From the NCBI GenBank assembly GCA_028753945.1, contig JAPNXP010000001.1:310001-374000 (forward strand): 64,000 bases of DNA, given 5' to 3'. The notes beneath the pieces are model-generated. The model was not told the DNA's origin. It made no database searches and saw only the letters and a program-made list of their open reading frames with translations. The stretch is from Hexactinellida sp. DTS-2022 (Eukaryota > Porifera > Hexactinellida). Position 1 is the stretch's first letter. Each line of letters starts with the position of its first letter. The position numbers were made by a program, and so were the translations under genes. Positions 45,101 through 54,815 of the stretch are shown piece after piece.

Positions 45101-47570
45101 AGACCATCAGCAGTTGAGGCCATCAAACGCTGTCTACGAACTTGCTATTAATTACAACTTAAATCTGTCACTTTTTGAAAGGCTCGTCAATAACAAAGTA
45201 GAGCATGTAACATTGCAATACCAGCATAGGATGAGGCCAGAAATTTCCAAATTGATTGTCCCAATTTATCCGTCTCTTCGAGATCACCCAGTGGTTTTAA
45301 ATCGCGATTTTATCAAGGGAGTATCGTCTAACATTTTCTTTATTGACCATTCGATCCCAGAAGATACACTGAGATCAGACACGACCACGAGATCAAACTC
45401 GCATGAAGCTAGATTCGTTTCTAAGCTGGCAGTTTATTTAACGAAACAAGGATACTCCGAAGAGGAGATAACAATCCTGACTTTCTATCAGGGACAAAAG
45501 TTCAGAATCGAGGACATGCTTCGACAAACGAAGCCGGATTGCGAAATTAGAGTAAGCACAGTAGACAAATTCCAAGGCGAGGAGAATACAATAATACTGT
45601 TTTCCGTGGTGCGTAGCAATTGCCAAAACAACATAGGGTACTGTCGGGTTGAGAATAGGGTGTGTGTTGCGCTGTCAAGAGCTCGAGACGGATTTTTTAT
45701 GATTGGAAATTCTAAATGCTTACTTGAGGCGAGCAGAACAATGAAATCCGACCTGTGGAACCTCGTTATTAGCAATTTCAATGGAAATATAGGATGCAGG
45801 CTTCAGTTATGCTGCCAGAAACATCCCAAACACATTACCTATGTTAAAACAGCTGATGATTTCCGCAAGGTTAGGAACGGTGGCTGCAATATACCATGCG
45901 ACGAGCGGATGGACTGTGGACACAAGTGTGAGCTTCTCTGTCACCCGTACACTCACGAGAGTATCCAGTGTTTAAAGCCTTGCGCGAGGGTTCTTGACTG
46001 TGGCCATCCTTGCAATGGCGAGAGTGGCAAACGAAAGCTCTGCTACGAGGAGTGTGGTCCGTGCACTGTTATAGTGGATAAGCAGCTAGATGTGTGTAAG
46101 CACTATAGTAAGATCTCCTGTTGTACGTCACCGGACCACGCGTTATGCACAGAGCCCTGTGGCAAGCTGCTAGCCTGCGGCCACAGCTGCAGTGGATACT
46201 GCGGAAACAATTGCGAACTGATAAAGTGCCAGGTGAGCAGGGAGTCGCGACTCGTGTGCGGGCATAGTCAGTTGATCCCATGTTCCCTCACCAAGTACAA
46301 TATACTGATTCTCTCCTGCAAAGAGAGGTGTGTCTCTCTGCTCGAGTGCGGACATCCTTGTCTAGGCACCTGTGGGAGCTGTATAGCAGCAGCGCACAAG
46401 CCGTGTGCCCAGTCGTGCAACAGACGACTGGACTGTGGACACCTCTGTCAGGAATCCTGTCACAGACCCTACTCGTGTGCCCCCTGCAAGGAGCCCTGTA
46501 GAACTCGGTGTGTTCACGGGAAATGTACGCACGTGTGTGGCGACGAGTGCAGCTACTGCGACAGACCGTGTGAATGGGTGTGTCCCTCCTTCAGGTGTCA
46601 GCAGCCCTGTTCGGAGCCTTGTGACCGGAAGCGGTGCTTCAAGAGGTGCGGCTTCAGTTTGGAATGCGGACACAGATGCATCGGGGTTTGTGGCGAGCCG
46701 TGTCCCCCTCTCTGCCCCCTCTGCTCGCCACGCGATCCAACCTTTGATAAGTACTTCGGAGACGAAGGCAATAGGAACGCTCGATTCGTGGTATTGGAAG
46801 ACTGCCATCACATATTCGAACAGAAGGGGTTGGATCGGTATATGGAAAGGCTGATAAGCTCTGGACACAAACTGGAATTACCCAAATGTCCCAAATGCAG
46901 TGTTCCCATTCTGAAGAACTTACGATATGGCACCATGGTAAAATCCATTCAATGCGAAATAGAATTAGTCAAAATAAAGACAAGAATAAATATGCAAAAA
47001 CACATCCAAGGCCTGTGTGAACAGTTGATAGCAAAGATACAAGCGTCAGATTATCTGAGGCTGATGTACAAGATGTTAAGACAGATCAAAGACATGATTC
47101 CTATCTGCGACAACTCAAAACTATCCGTGATTATAGATCTCCTTCAGGTGCTGTCAGATACCAGTGTGCACCAGGAAGCCATGTGGGTCCACGATAAGTG
47201 CCACAGATCTCTTCTGGAACAAGAGATCGGGCATGTACCCCATGTGAGCTCGATTTTAAGTTCCAGAGAGTATCTTCCTCGCGTGGATGACGGAGCTATC
47301 GAGAATCTGAAGCGATTGGCGCACAAGTGTAGCCTGAAAGTTTTATTTGAGATCTCGTTTTCTTTAAAAGATGTAACATATTCTGATAAGGAAACACTCT
47401 TCAAACTAAAAGAGAAGTTTGAATCCTCTTTAAACAAAGACGTCTACGAGAACACACCAGACTTGCTATCTATTTGCAGTATATTTCTCAACAATTTCCT
47501 TCGAAGGTACGACCAGACACATCGGACACCAAAGAGTGCATTGCGTATAAACAGACCTACTTCAGACTAA
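42129..47570 (+). CDS. ZNFX1: NFX1-type zinc finger helicase, ZNFX1-like, 1,813 aa, intronless
   Basis: Superfamily-1 (UPF1-like) RNA helicase with C-terminal NFX1 zinc fingers. ZNFX1 proteins act in antiviral dsRNA sensing in vertebrates and in small-RNA inheritance in nematodes. Visible features: an N-terminal region with the family's armadillo-like helices (about 40-230); Walker A GPPGTGKT at about residue 505; TYTNHALDQFL (motif Ia); motif II as VEEAAEVLE at about 965; GDHQQLRPS (motif III); VDKFQGEE (motif V); and VALSRAR (motif VI). Between motifs Ia and II there is a long acidic insert (EENSDEEDGF). From about 1225 to 1535 there are repeated CGHxC...C fingers, followed by a helical tail. 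Length and order match ZNFX1 (human about 1,900 residues). The frame is uninterrupted over 5.4 kb. Confidence 0.95.
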   Translation: MAANSNIKYFQTTVYTNKDFNKNKNKKAPRRGIPRGKEEQLGYLQSCNEWLNNRNRDLAISNILKTPKQFESIIETKKMDYDVIRSLLDFLTNDNLLRPEITNNKSLESIKRVYCKVVSSRLFTSIQNLTMYITDLFEGIYTFGSDDIQKIRGIAELLGYLIRTFPHEYLGLSSSINTLYNCIKLDPDTPPLPDYISSKIGTLYLDYRALRQRNVEKLSIEAKRDQFEQNRGYGVHYKEMSILPSHAEVIQQGRPRLRNLLKEGPYPSAEAYMDVLFKLLREDMLSPLRTGIQLLLARSHGARKELYMYDNVRNMGVQCSMKHGILYRISLEAYGVHNPQHIQWERCSRLKYGTLVCITPKFNNLPTFETTLWGVVADRVVDYKTNSVLISIKFSGDELNFDPEVEYFMVESRSVYFEAYSHTLSVIQQTVPEEIPMKEVILGHTTHCDHPKYITPNTIFDFSEVFPDHGNLPVLGRWPSDTSVLDPSQQSALQLALSKQLVLIQGPPGTGKTFIGAHTIKILLNERKKILASYSWKDSRRNEVYSSMQSLTNYPILIVTYTNHALDQFLVYLLSYEDNLVRIGSRVEQEVLQTKTLYEARSAIMSKKGRLPSGINKVRLKCGEIRSQLHQLEKLIKAASNQLAQINQKTLTENDIARFATVLQYKSLFRREKEFNLVLHKDKNMCDYWLYGNSPKVISIPKPRAISKQNYRYVNKYFLDENQLRLLADAEENSDEEDGFIDRESFMARRMEYLGLDSPETVCEEKREVYFPTKLIEQGSLDNSVDNENIYLPSKAEPPSYEFEEVTKFERIFNQASDTEARVPERDYLECSRLDAETSSDEESEQTQQREVTLEEALSGIEGQDLYSVVQIPHMLTSCTDLWLLDSEDRFTLYHHWLHNKKALLREAIDIYSQDYSELAKELQAYYIEIDSFVLQRTAVIGMTTTGAAKNSELIKRLEPRIIFVEEAAEVLEAHIISSLSKHVEHLILIGDHQQLRPSNAVYELAINYNLNLSLFERLVNNKVEHVTLQYQHRMRPEISKLIVPIYPSLRDHPVVLNRDFIKGVSSNIFFIDHSIPEDTLRSDTTTRSNSHEARFVSKLAVYLTKQGYSEEEITILTFYQGQKFRIEDMLRQTKPDCEIRVSTVDKFQGEENTIILFSVVRSNCQNNIGYCRVENRVCVALSRARDGFFMIGNSKCLLEASRTMKSDLWNLVISNFNGNIGCRLQLCCQKHPKHITYVKTADDFRKVRNGGCNIPCDERMDCGHKCELLCHPYTHESIQCLKPCARVLDCGHPCNGESGKRKLCYEECGPCTVIVDKQLDVCKHYSKISCCTSPDHALCTEPCGKLLACGHSCSGYCGNNCELIKCQVSRESRLVCGHSQLIPCSLTKYNILILSCKERCVSLLECGHPCLGTCGSCIAAAHKPCAQSCNRRLDCGHLCQESCHRPYSCAPCKEPCRTRCVHGKCTHVCGDECSYCDRPCEWVCPSFRCQQPCSEPCDRKRCFKRCGFSLECGHRCIGVCGEPCPPLCPLCSPRDPTFDKYFGDEGNRNARFVVLEDCHHIFEQKGLDRYMERLISSGHKLELPKCPKCSVPILKNLRYGTMVKSIQCEIELVKIKTRINMQKHIQGLCEQLIAKIQASDYLRLMYKMLRQIKDMIPICDNSKLSVIIDLLQVLSDTSVHQEAMWVHDKCHRSLLEQEIGHVPHVSSILSSREYLPRVDDGAIENLKRLAHKCSLKVLFEISFSLKDVTYSDKETLFKLKEKFESSLNKDVYENTPDLLSICSIFLNNFLRRYDQTHRTPKSALRINRPTSD

Positions 47571-47640
47571 TGGCAGCGCACATGCATTTGTAAGGCATAT
47601 TTTAGTTAGATGTATTACTACAAATAGCCAATGAATGCTA

Positions 47641-47677
47641 TTTATTTTTGAAATTTTACTTTATTTTAATAAATAAA
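47641..47677. terminator. Overlapping polyadenylation signals of converging ZNFX1 and PINCH
   Basis: Plus-strand AATAAATAAA at 47668-47677 is about 98 nt past the ZNFX1 stop. Minus-strand AATAAA hexamers (TTTATT on plus) at 47641-47646 and 47660-47665 are 140-165 nt past the PINCH stop. The two transcripts should therefore end in, and probably overlap across, the same short AT-rich stretch. Confidence 0.6.
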
Positions 47678-47807
47678 TTTTCACACATAATTGTAATAAA
47701 CAATAACAAATATGAAATAAATTACTTATGGATAGTTCAATTGGGAACACTCACTAAGAACAAACTAAGAATGAGTAGATAGATGGGTATATAGATAAGT
47801 TGTAGCA

Positions 47808-48779
47808 TCACTTCTTCAGCTCGTCCATGCGCTTGAGTCTACGTCTGAACTCGTGAGGGAGCTTGTCGTAGCACTTGCGACAGAGAGGCCTGTTGTCGTA
47901 GAATATGAACTTGGAGTTCCCTTTAGAAGCTAGCAGCACATCGCATGCAGTACACCGGAAGTGAGGAGTGCACCAAGACTTACTTAGCACATTGACCACA
48001 TCCTTTATCACATGGTTGTTGCAGTAGAAGCATATTTCCCCGTAGAGCTGGTTGTAGTGAGCCTCGCAATACGCTAGGCCCTTCTTCTCGTAGTGTTTCT
48101 GTCCCTCGAATGGCTTCTCGCAGTAGGCGCACACGAAGTGCTCTGGGTGCCAGGTCTGGAAGTTGGCATGCACGATTCGCCCCTCGATAGGCCTCCGACA
48201 CGCCACGCATATGGAGGCCTCCATCTTGTCGTAGCAGCGGATGCAGACGAGCTCTCCCTCGTGGAGCTTAGTCAGCTTCTCCAGCGGCTTCTTGCACTTC
48301 AGGCAGTTGAAGTGGTGCGCGTGCACCGTCATGTTCATGTGGAAGAGAGGCTCGTCGTCTATCGGCTTGAAGCAGATCTGGCACAGCTGTTTGCCCGACT
48401 GTTTCACTAGCGAATTGCAAGCCTTGCAGAGGGGCTGTCCTTGGAACTTCACGAACCCGACGTCTGCTAGCGACTGGTCGCACCACACGCAGCGGAAACA
48501 ATCCGGGTGCCAGGGGTGCCCGATAGCGCGAATAACTCTCCCAGATATGAACTTATTGCACTTGTGACAAACTGGAGAGAATAGCATCTGAAAATCGTGC
48601 TCACAGTACTTGCGACCATCTGACTCGTAGAACAGTCCATCTGGGAACGGCTGGAAGCACTGCACACAGACAAAACACTTTTCATGCCAAACCTCTCCTC
48701 CACTGTTGATCAGCTTTTCCTGAGCTTGAAACATTTCTTTGCAGAGGCTACAGCGCGCCGTGTTTGTTATCAGACTCAT
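47808..48779 (-). CDS. LIMS1: PINCH/LIMS, five-LIM-domain focal adhesion adaptor, 323 aa
   Basis: Adaptor of the ILK-PINCH-parvin complex that links integrin adhesions to actin. Five LIM domains fill the protein: about 10-62 (CSLC...CEHDF), 71-121 (CHKC...CKAC), 134-184 (CQIC...CIRC), 192-243 (CVAC...CEAH) and 251-304 (CFYC...CRKC). They are followed by a short basic tail, FRRRLKRMDELKK. FDGLFYESDGRKYCEHDFQMLF-type and RRPIEGRIV-type segments are close to vertebrate PINCH1. LIM1 zinc ligands appear intact, as needed for ILK binding. The gene is a single exon. It converges on ZNFX1 and diverges from WTAP, 458 bp away. It cannot be assigned to LIMS1 over LIMS2, which are vertebrate paralogues. 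Confidence 0.95.
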   Translation of the reverse strand: MSLITNTARCSLCKEMFQAQEKLINSGGEVWHEKCFVCVQCFQPFPDGLFYESDGRKYCEHDFQMLFSPVCHKCNKFISGRVIRAIGHPWHPDCFRCVWCDQSLADVGFVKFQGQPLCKACNSLVKQSGKQLCQICFKPIDDEPLFHMNMTVHAHHFNCLKCKKPLEKLTKLHEGELVCIRCYDKMEASICVACRRPIEGRIVHANFQTWHPEHFVCAYCEKPFEGQKHYEKKGLAYCEAHYNQLYGEICFYCNNHVIKDVVNVLSKSWCTPHFRCTACDVLLASKGNSKFIFYDNRPLCRKCYDKLPHEFRRRLKRMDELKK

Positions 48780-49237
48780 CTGTCCCTAGAAATATCTCTG
48801 AACAAAGGTTCAAGCAAGTACAAGTGCTAATTACTACTTGGTTGATAACGACTCATGTCCCTTATTTATTGAAAGAATGATTTTATCCGAAAACCTATAA
48901 TGCAATTCGAGTCTTCTGAGTACAATTAGGACAGATTGAATAAATAAAAGGAATGATTCAGTAACTGAGATAATATACGTACTTCTATATTTTGAAATGT
49001 CGAGTGTGAAAGGCGAGTTTATCAATTTAGTTTCTTATAAAGAATGTTCCAAGAAAAGCCAACAATATGTATGTAAAAGTAACTATTCATTATGTCCTAT
49101 AGTTGACAAGCCCTAGTCCAGAATGACAAACACAACTTTCTGTTTATCCTTTCAACAGTTGCTTATTGAAATTATACAACAGTACAAACAGCTAAAATAA
49201 TAATTATATATTTATCAAGTAACATTCAGGAGACAAT
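48780..49237. promoter_or_regulatory. Divergent spacer between PINCH and WTAP
   Basis: 458 bp between two start codons on opposite strands, AT-rich, with no open frame of note. By position it should hold both promoters. I cannot point to defined elements. Confidence 0.4.
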
Positions 49238-50038
49238 ATGTCTAAGACAGCTGAGCGTTCTGAAAAGACAAAACGCCGTAATGGTGCTGAGGAGAAGGAA
49301 CCCGAGCCCGGGTCGAAGCGAGTGAAGCTTTCTTCTTCCGAGATAAAGCACATGAAGAGAGAGGACATTGTCGGAAAGTGGCAGGAACAGGAAGCTTATA
49401 TTGACAACCAAGAGACACAATTGGAACGTTTGAAAGGTAAGCTGAAACAGCTGGAGAACAAGATCCAAGAGGACCACAGAAGAGAGGAAGTACTAAACAT
49501 CCGACTGAGCACAAAGGAGCACGAGCTACAGGAACTAATCACTCAAGTAGACGAGCTGAAGAGGGCACAGACTTCTCGCATGCCGGGACAGCTGAACAAC
49601 TACCCAGTGGACCCAGCTGTGAACATTCTATTTCAGAAGATGAACCAGGAACTGAAAGACACGCAGGCGCGCTACAAACAGGCTCAGGAGGACCTCTCTG
49701 CCTGGAAGTTTACACCCAACAGTGCGACTGGTAAGAAACTGGTGGCCAAGTGTAAACAGCTGATCAACGAGAACGAAGAGCTCGGCAAACAGCTGTCCGA
49801 GGGGCGGGTGGCGAGACTGGAGGCTCAGCTGGCTCTGCAGAAGAACTACACCCAGCAGCTGAAGAAGTCCAGAGAGGAGCTGAATCAGGTGGTGCTGCAG
49901 TTGGACGAGGAGCTGGAAGCCTTCCAGAGCACAGTGATTGCTCTCGAGAATAAACTCACTGAGACCACTGTCTCTGCCGCAGAGCAGCCTAAGCCCAAGA
50001 GCCAGAGCAAGAGTTCAAAGTCATCCAGCAAACAGTGA
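49238..50038 (+). CDS. WTAP: WTAP/Fl(2)d-like m6A methyltransferase complex subunit, 266 aa
   Basis: Coiled-coil scaffold of the METTL3-METTL14 writer complex in the nucleus, also needed for alternative splicing in flies. The most conserved stretch of the family is present: SAWKFTPNSATGKKLVAKCK at about residues 150-170, then NEELGKQLSEGRVARLEAQL and a VLQLDEELEAFQST segment. The N-terminus is basic with a likely nuclear signal (KTKRRNG; GSKRVKL). It is shorter than human WTAP (about 396) because the disordered C-terminal half is nearly absent, ending in a Ser/Lys-rich tail. Single exon. A polyadenylation signal AATAAA lies at 50080-50085. Confidence 0.93.
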   Translation: MSKTAERSEKTKRRNGAEEKEPEPGSKRVKLSSSEIKHMKREDIVGKWQEQEAYIDNQETQLERLKGKLKQLENKIQEDHRREEVLNIRLSTKEHELQELITQVDELKRAQTSRMPGQLNNYPVDPAVNILFQKMNQELKDTQARYKQAQEDLSAWKFTPNSATGKKLVAKCKQLINENEELGKQLSEGRVARLEAQLALQKNYTQQLKKSREELNQVVLQLDEELEAFQSTVIALENKLTETTVSAAEQPKPKSQSKSSKSSSKQ

Positions 50039-50388
50039 AATGATACTTGTCTATCTCACATTTGTTGTCTTATTTTATTAATAAACAAGGTCTCCTCTTA
50101 TAGTAACGGTTCTGGCATACAATGTCCTAATTGGATATCCACTTGTTCTACCCCATTTACGTTATTTGTCACAGTAAGATCTAACACCATATCTCCAAAT
50201 TGTTTATACACCCGTATGCAGCAAAATAATAATTATTATTAGAAAATACTCACATATACAATACAAACAATCAAAAAGGTTATAATTAATAAAGATAATC
50301 AATTTTCTAGGGTTGGTATAAACTTAGTCATTATTGCAGACAACTTGAAATTAGTATAATCTTGGAAAGTTACATTTGCAAGTAAATA

Positions 50389-50910
50389 CTATTTACTAGT
50401 CATAATTTTCACAAACTCTTCATAATTGATCATTCCATCTCCGTCGATATCTGCCTCCTTTATCATGTCAGCCGCTTGGTCTCCGTCCGTCTCCACTCCG
50501 ATCGCATTCATTACTCTCTGCAGCTCTTCCACCGAAATGAACCCGTCCTGATCGCGGTCAAATAACTAAAAAGCAAATAAACGAAAGTTAGTTATAATTA
50601 TAATTATCTCATAATTAGTTTGCTTATTTCTAATTACCTGAAACGCATTTCTAATTTCCTTTTCCGTATCCACGTCACTCATCCGTCTCGCCATCATACT
50701 CACGAATTCTGCGAAATCTACCACTCCATTCCCGTCTAGATCCACATCTCCGATCATGACTTCCACTTCTGACTCTGTCGGATGGTGTCCCAGTTTCCTC
50801 ATCACCTTCACGAGCTCGTCGGAGCTCACATAGCCGTCTTTGTTGATGTCGAAGAGACGGAATGCCTCTTTCAACTCCACTATTTGTGCCTCTTTAAGAT
50901 TCTCAACCAT
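50389..50910 (-). CDS. Calmodulin-like four-EF-hand protein, 149 aa, 2 exons
   Basis: Calcium-binding sensor of the calmodulin/troponin-C superfamily. Exon 1 is 50910-50638 and exon 2 is 50565-50389. The 72-nt intron (CAG|GTAATT ... tttttag|TT) joins NAFQ to LFDRDQDG, and the spliced length is exactly 149 codons, as in calmodulin. All four EF loops keep acidic positions 1, 3, 5 and 12: DINKDGYVSSDE, DLDGNGVVDFAE, DRDQDGFISVEE, DIDGDGMINYEE. The sequence is much more divergent than canonical animal calmodulin, which is nearly invariant. It is therefore a calmodulin-like paralogue rather than the main CaM gene. Target is unknown. It is divergent from HACE1. Confidence 0.92.
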
Positions 50911-51355
50911 ATCAACTAAAACTACTGCTAATAGATAATTGACAATTTATTAATTGGCATTGCTTATGTATTTCTACACAAATGCATATATTCTAGGAAA
51001 GCCACCATCGACCTGACGTGGATTCTTAGCTATAAACGGGTTGCTAATATTTCACTCTATTATTCGACTGAAACCTAAACCATTTCTAATATTAGTTATC
51101 AGATGCAAGCTAAATCTGATACCTCTGTTTTGAGTTGATTCTCATAATATCTCAATAAACAGTGCAACGGCTAATTACAACGGCAGTAACAACTAAAAGA
51201 TAGAGATAATCTATATTTAGATTGAATATATTTATATCTAAAATAATATTTTATATAAAGCTTTGAGATTTACGGACATATATTATTAATTAAGAGCTAT
51301 AAATATATGACATTAATAGCACCCTTCAATGCTGGGCTAGCATAAGAGTCGAACA
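50911..51355. other. Divergent spacer between calmodulin-like gene and HACE1
   Basis: About 445 bp, AT-rich, with no coding signal. It should contain the promoters of both genes. I see no repeat or element in it. Confidence 0.4.
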
Positions 51356-54300
51356 ATGGAGCACGTGCAAAAACTGATTTCTAGTTTCCGTACAGGTCGC
51401 TCCGTAGACTTGCCCAGAGACAACCAATCGGCCTACTACACACTGTTCTCTCACGTGGTGAGGAACCAGCACAAGCTACTGCACGAAGTGCTCTCCAGCA
51501 GCAATGGGAAGGCGTTCCCTATCAACATGCGGAACGGGAGGGGCCACAGCACCCTCCTGCATGCGGCTGCCAACTCGGGCAGCTTCGAGTGTATCGCCAC
51601 TCTAATCAAGTGAGTTGTTGTATAAGATAGCCAGCCCAAGGTTTTACAAATATCGATATCGGGAAAAATCCCCGATATTGATCCAATATATCAGAAAATC
51701 CTCGATATCGATAAATATCGCGATATATTTTTGGGATTTCCGATATTTTTGAAGACCGATATATCGATGTCAATCCTTGGCCTGCCTACTGTTATTCTAT
51801 TGACTCGGTGTCTAGACACGGGGCTGACCCCAACATCACGGACGTGAGTGGCCAGACGCCGCTGCTGATCGCGTCTCGGGCGCGCAACAAGAAGGCGGTG
51901 CACCGGATGATGGAGGCCGGTGCGGACGTGTCTCTCCCGGACAGGTCGGGACTCACCGCGCTGCACTGGACAGCTGGGAACGGGTCCGTGGAGCTCATAC
52001 AGGAGATAATGGCCACCGGTAAGGTACGTATGGCCGTCCGCAGTAATACGGAGTTAATAGGAGTTGCACTCAGGTGAACGTAGATGTGGAAGACTCGCAC
52101 CACCAGTCTCCTCTGCACATGGCGGCAATGAATGGACAGCTGGCCGCTGCTTCTAAGCTGCTGGAGCTGGGAGCAGATATAAATAAGAAGACCATCCATG
52201 GTTGCACGCCGCTGATTAATGCAGCGAAGAAGTCTCAACACAAACTGATGGACTCTCTCCTGTCCAGGGGCGCCGAGTACCTGCCCTCCAACACTGGCAG
52301 CACACCGTTGGACCACGCAGTCGAGAACAACAGTCATCACTGCTTAGCCGTGATACTCAAACACAGACCCGAGCTGCTTGGTGACGTCATTAACCGGATT
52401 GAGAGCGATAAGGTATACTTTCCTGTTACGTGTGTTGCTTGGTATATAATGTGTTGTCGCTTAGCTGTCAGCCGACAAGCTGCTGGACTTGACAGGTATC
52501 CTGGAGAAGGTGCTGGAGCAGGAGGAGCGTCTCTTCTTCCAGTTTCTGGACCAGGCAGTGGACCAGTGCGTGGACGGGGGGATGGAGCTGCTCTCGCAAC
52601 AGATCGACTACGCAGCCGTCAGCTCCCAGCTGATCCGCTTGGTCTCCTGTCTCTGCGAAGTCGTGGGGAAGATAGGCCCCCGCTACCTGGACAGGGGCGT
52701 GGCTCGGAGGGGCAGTCGGAAGGGGTCCGGCGAGGACAGCTGGCGACAGATCTCCCCCGACACGGTCTTCTTGAGATTCGAATCTGTGTGGAGCGTCATG
52801 GAGAGCTGGTTCCAGCTGTTCCAGGAGGAAATAGCTTCCTTCAGCTCTCTCAGCGAGAGAGAGCACTCTGCTAATCCCGAGTCCCCTGTCCAGCCCGAGA
52901 GAGGGGGCAAGGCGACCTCTCCCAGCCAGCTGCCCCTCACCCCGCATCTGGGGGAGATATCGGACAAGCGCCACCTCCTCAAGGTAATATATTAACTACA
53001 GTATAACCTCGTTAGTACGGATACCAGGGGACCGTCATAATGTGATCGTATTAACCGGAATTCGTAACCAATATCATTTGTATTGAAAAGCCTTTGAAGG
53101 GGACTGAATAATATTTGTATTTTTAATCGAAATTTGTATTAGCCGTGTTCGTACTAACGAGGTTCTACTGTATACTATTATACATGCTTTTAACGTTATC
53201 TTATGCGCTCCAAGGCTCTGCGACAGACCAGCACTGAGTCTAACACCCCCAACACTTCCGGTTTGGATCTGGCTCTGAGCGACGCTGCCCTCGGCTCTAT
53301 GAAGGAAATTGTGTTAGAATTCGCAGACAAACTATGCACTGCTGTCCACGCTTTCGCGATTACTTACAACTGCCTTCATAAGCTTAAACAGTTCGGAATA
53401 GACACCGAAATGAAGGTGTCACAGTCGCAAGTGGCCCCAGAAGTGGTACAGTTCTTAAACCAGTACAAACACGTCATAAGGTGCTTATATCTAGAGCATT
53501 AGACTAGTGAACTGTTACTCTATTGATCCGTTAGGTTCTTAGTGCACAGGAACCCTTGCATTATATTTGAGCACTTCAGCTTTCTGCTCACTTCCCGAGA
53601 ACTCATTGACCAGTTCCTGGACGTGGTGCGCTCTCAGTCGTTTGAGCTGAGGAAGCAGTGGTTCTATGAGAACATATACAAGATGAATAACGCGAAACCT
53701 AACACCTCTCTCTACTCAGACGCGAATACCATCGTAGTGGACAGACAGGACTTCTTCAACTCCTCTTGTGGCGCTATTCTCTCGTTCCCCTCTGAGGTTC
53801 TCAAGAGGGACATCAACATACGATTCACAGGGGAGCAGGTCGCTATATTGTACTGAATACTTAGCTACGGTAGAACCTGTTAATAACGGCATAGGGACTG
53901 TTGTGTATAGGTGACCGGTATGTACAGGTTGATTATAATATGGAAAGTCATGTGGGGACCTATTATAATATACAGGTTCTACAGTAATTGGTTTTATTAT
54001 CATAATTGTTATTGTTTACTTATTGTTATAATAATCCTAATAGGGGATGGGTGATGGCGTAAAGCGCGAGTGGTTCGACCTCCTCTCCGCAGAATTCCTT
54101 AATCCTGACTACGCCCTCTTCACGCCCTCTCCAGACGGCACCACATTCCAGCCGAACCCGAACTCAGCTGTGAACCCGGACCACCTCTCCTACTTCAGAT
54201 TCGCGGGGAAGGCCTTCGGGCTGGCTCTCTACCACAGGCACCTGATCCCGGCCTACTTCACGCGCTCCTTCTACAAACACATCCTGGCCCGCCCGCTCGA

Positions 54301-54758
54301 CCTGGAGGACGTGGCCTCCATAGACCCCGAGTACGCCAAGAACCTAAAGTGGCTCCTGGACTCCGATATCGAGGAGGCCATGCTAGAGCTCACCTTCTCC
54401 ATAGAGGGGGACGCCTTTGGGGACCTACAGTTGGTATAGTGTATAGTACATTATAGCCTATGCTGCTTATGACAGGTGTGTGTAGGTTGAACTGAGACCC
54501 GGGGGCGCCAACATGCCGGTTACAAACGCGAACAAGCGCGAGTACGTGCAGCTAGTGGCGGAGCACCGAATGGCGCGGGCTATCGAGGAGCAGATCGGAC
54601 ACTTCCTGGAGGGGTTCCACGAGTTCGTTCCGCACGGACTGGTGAGTCTGTTCGACGAGCTGGAGCTGGAGCTGCTCATGAGCGGAGTCCCGGAGATACA
54701 CGTAGCCGACTGGAGAGACAACACAGAGTACTCCGGGTACGTATATAGTGCATTAGAC

Positions 54759-54815
<57 letters not shown>

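Noticed and set aside
46362-46868. 168-codon minus-strand frame within ZNFX1
   Set aside because: Complement of the Cys-rich zinc-finger region; no independent support.
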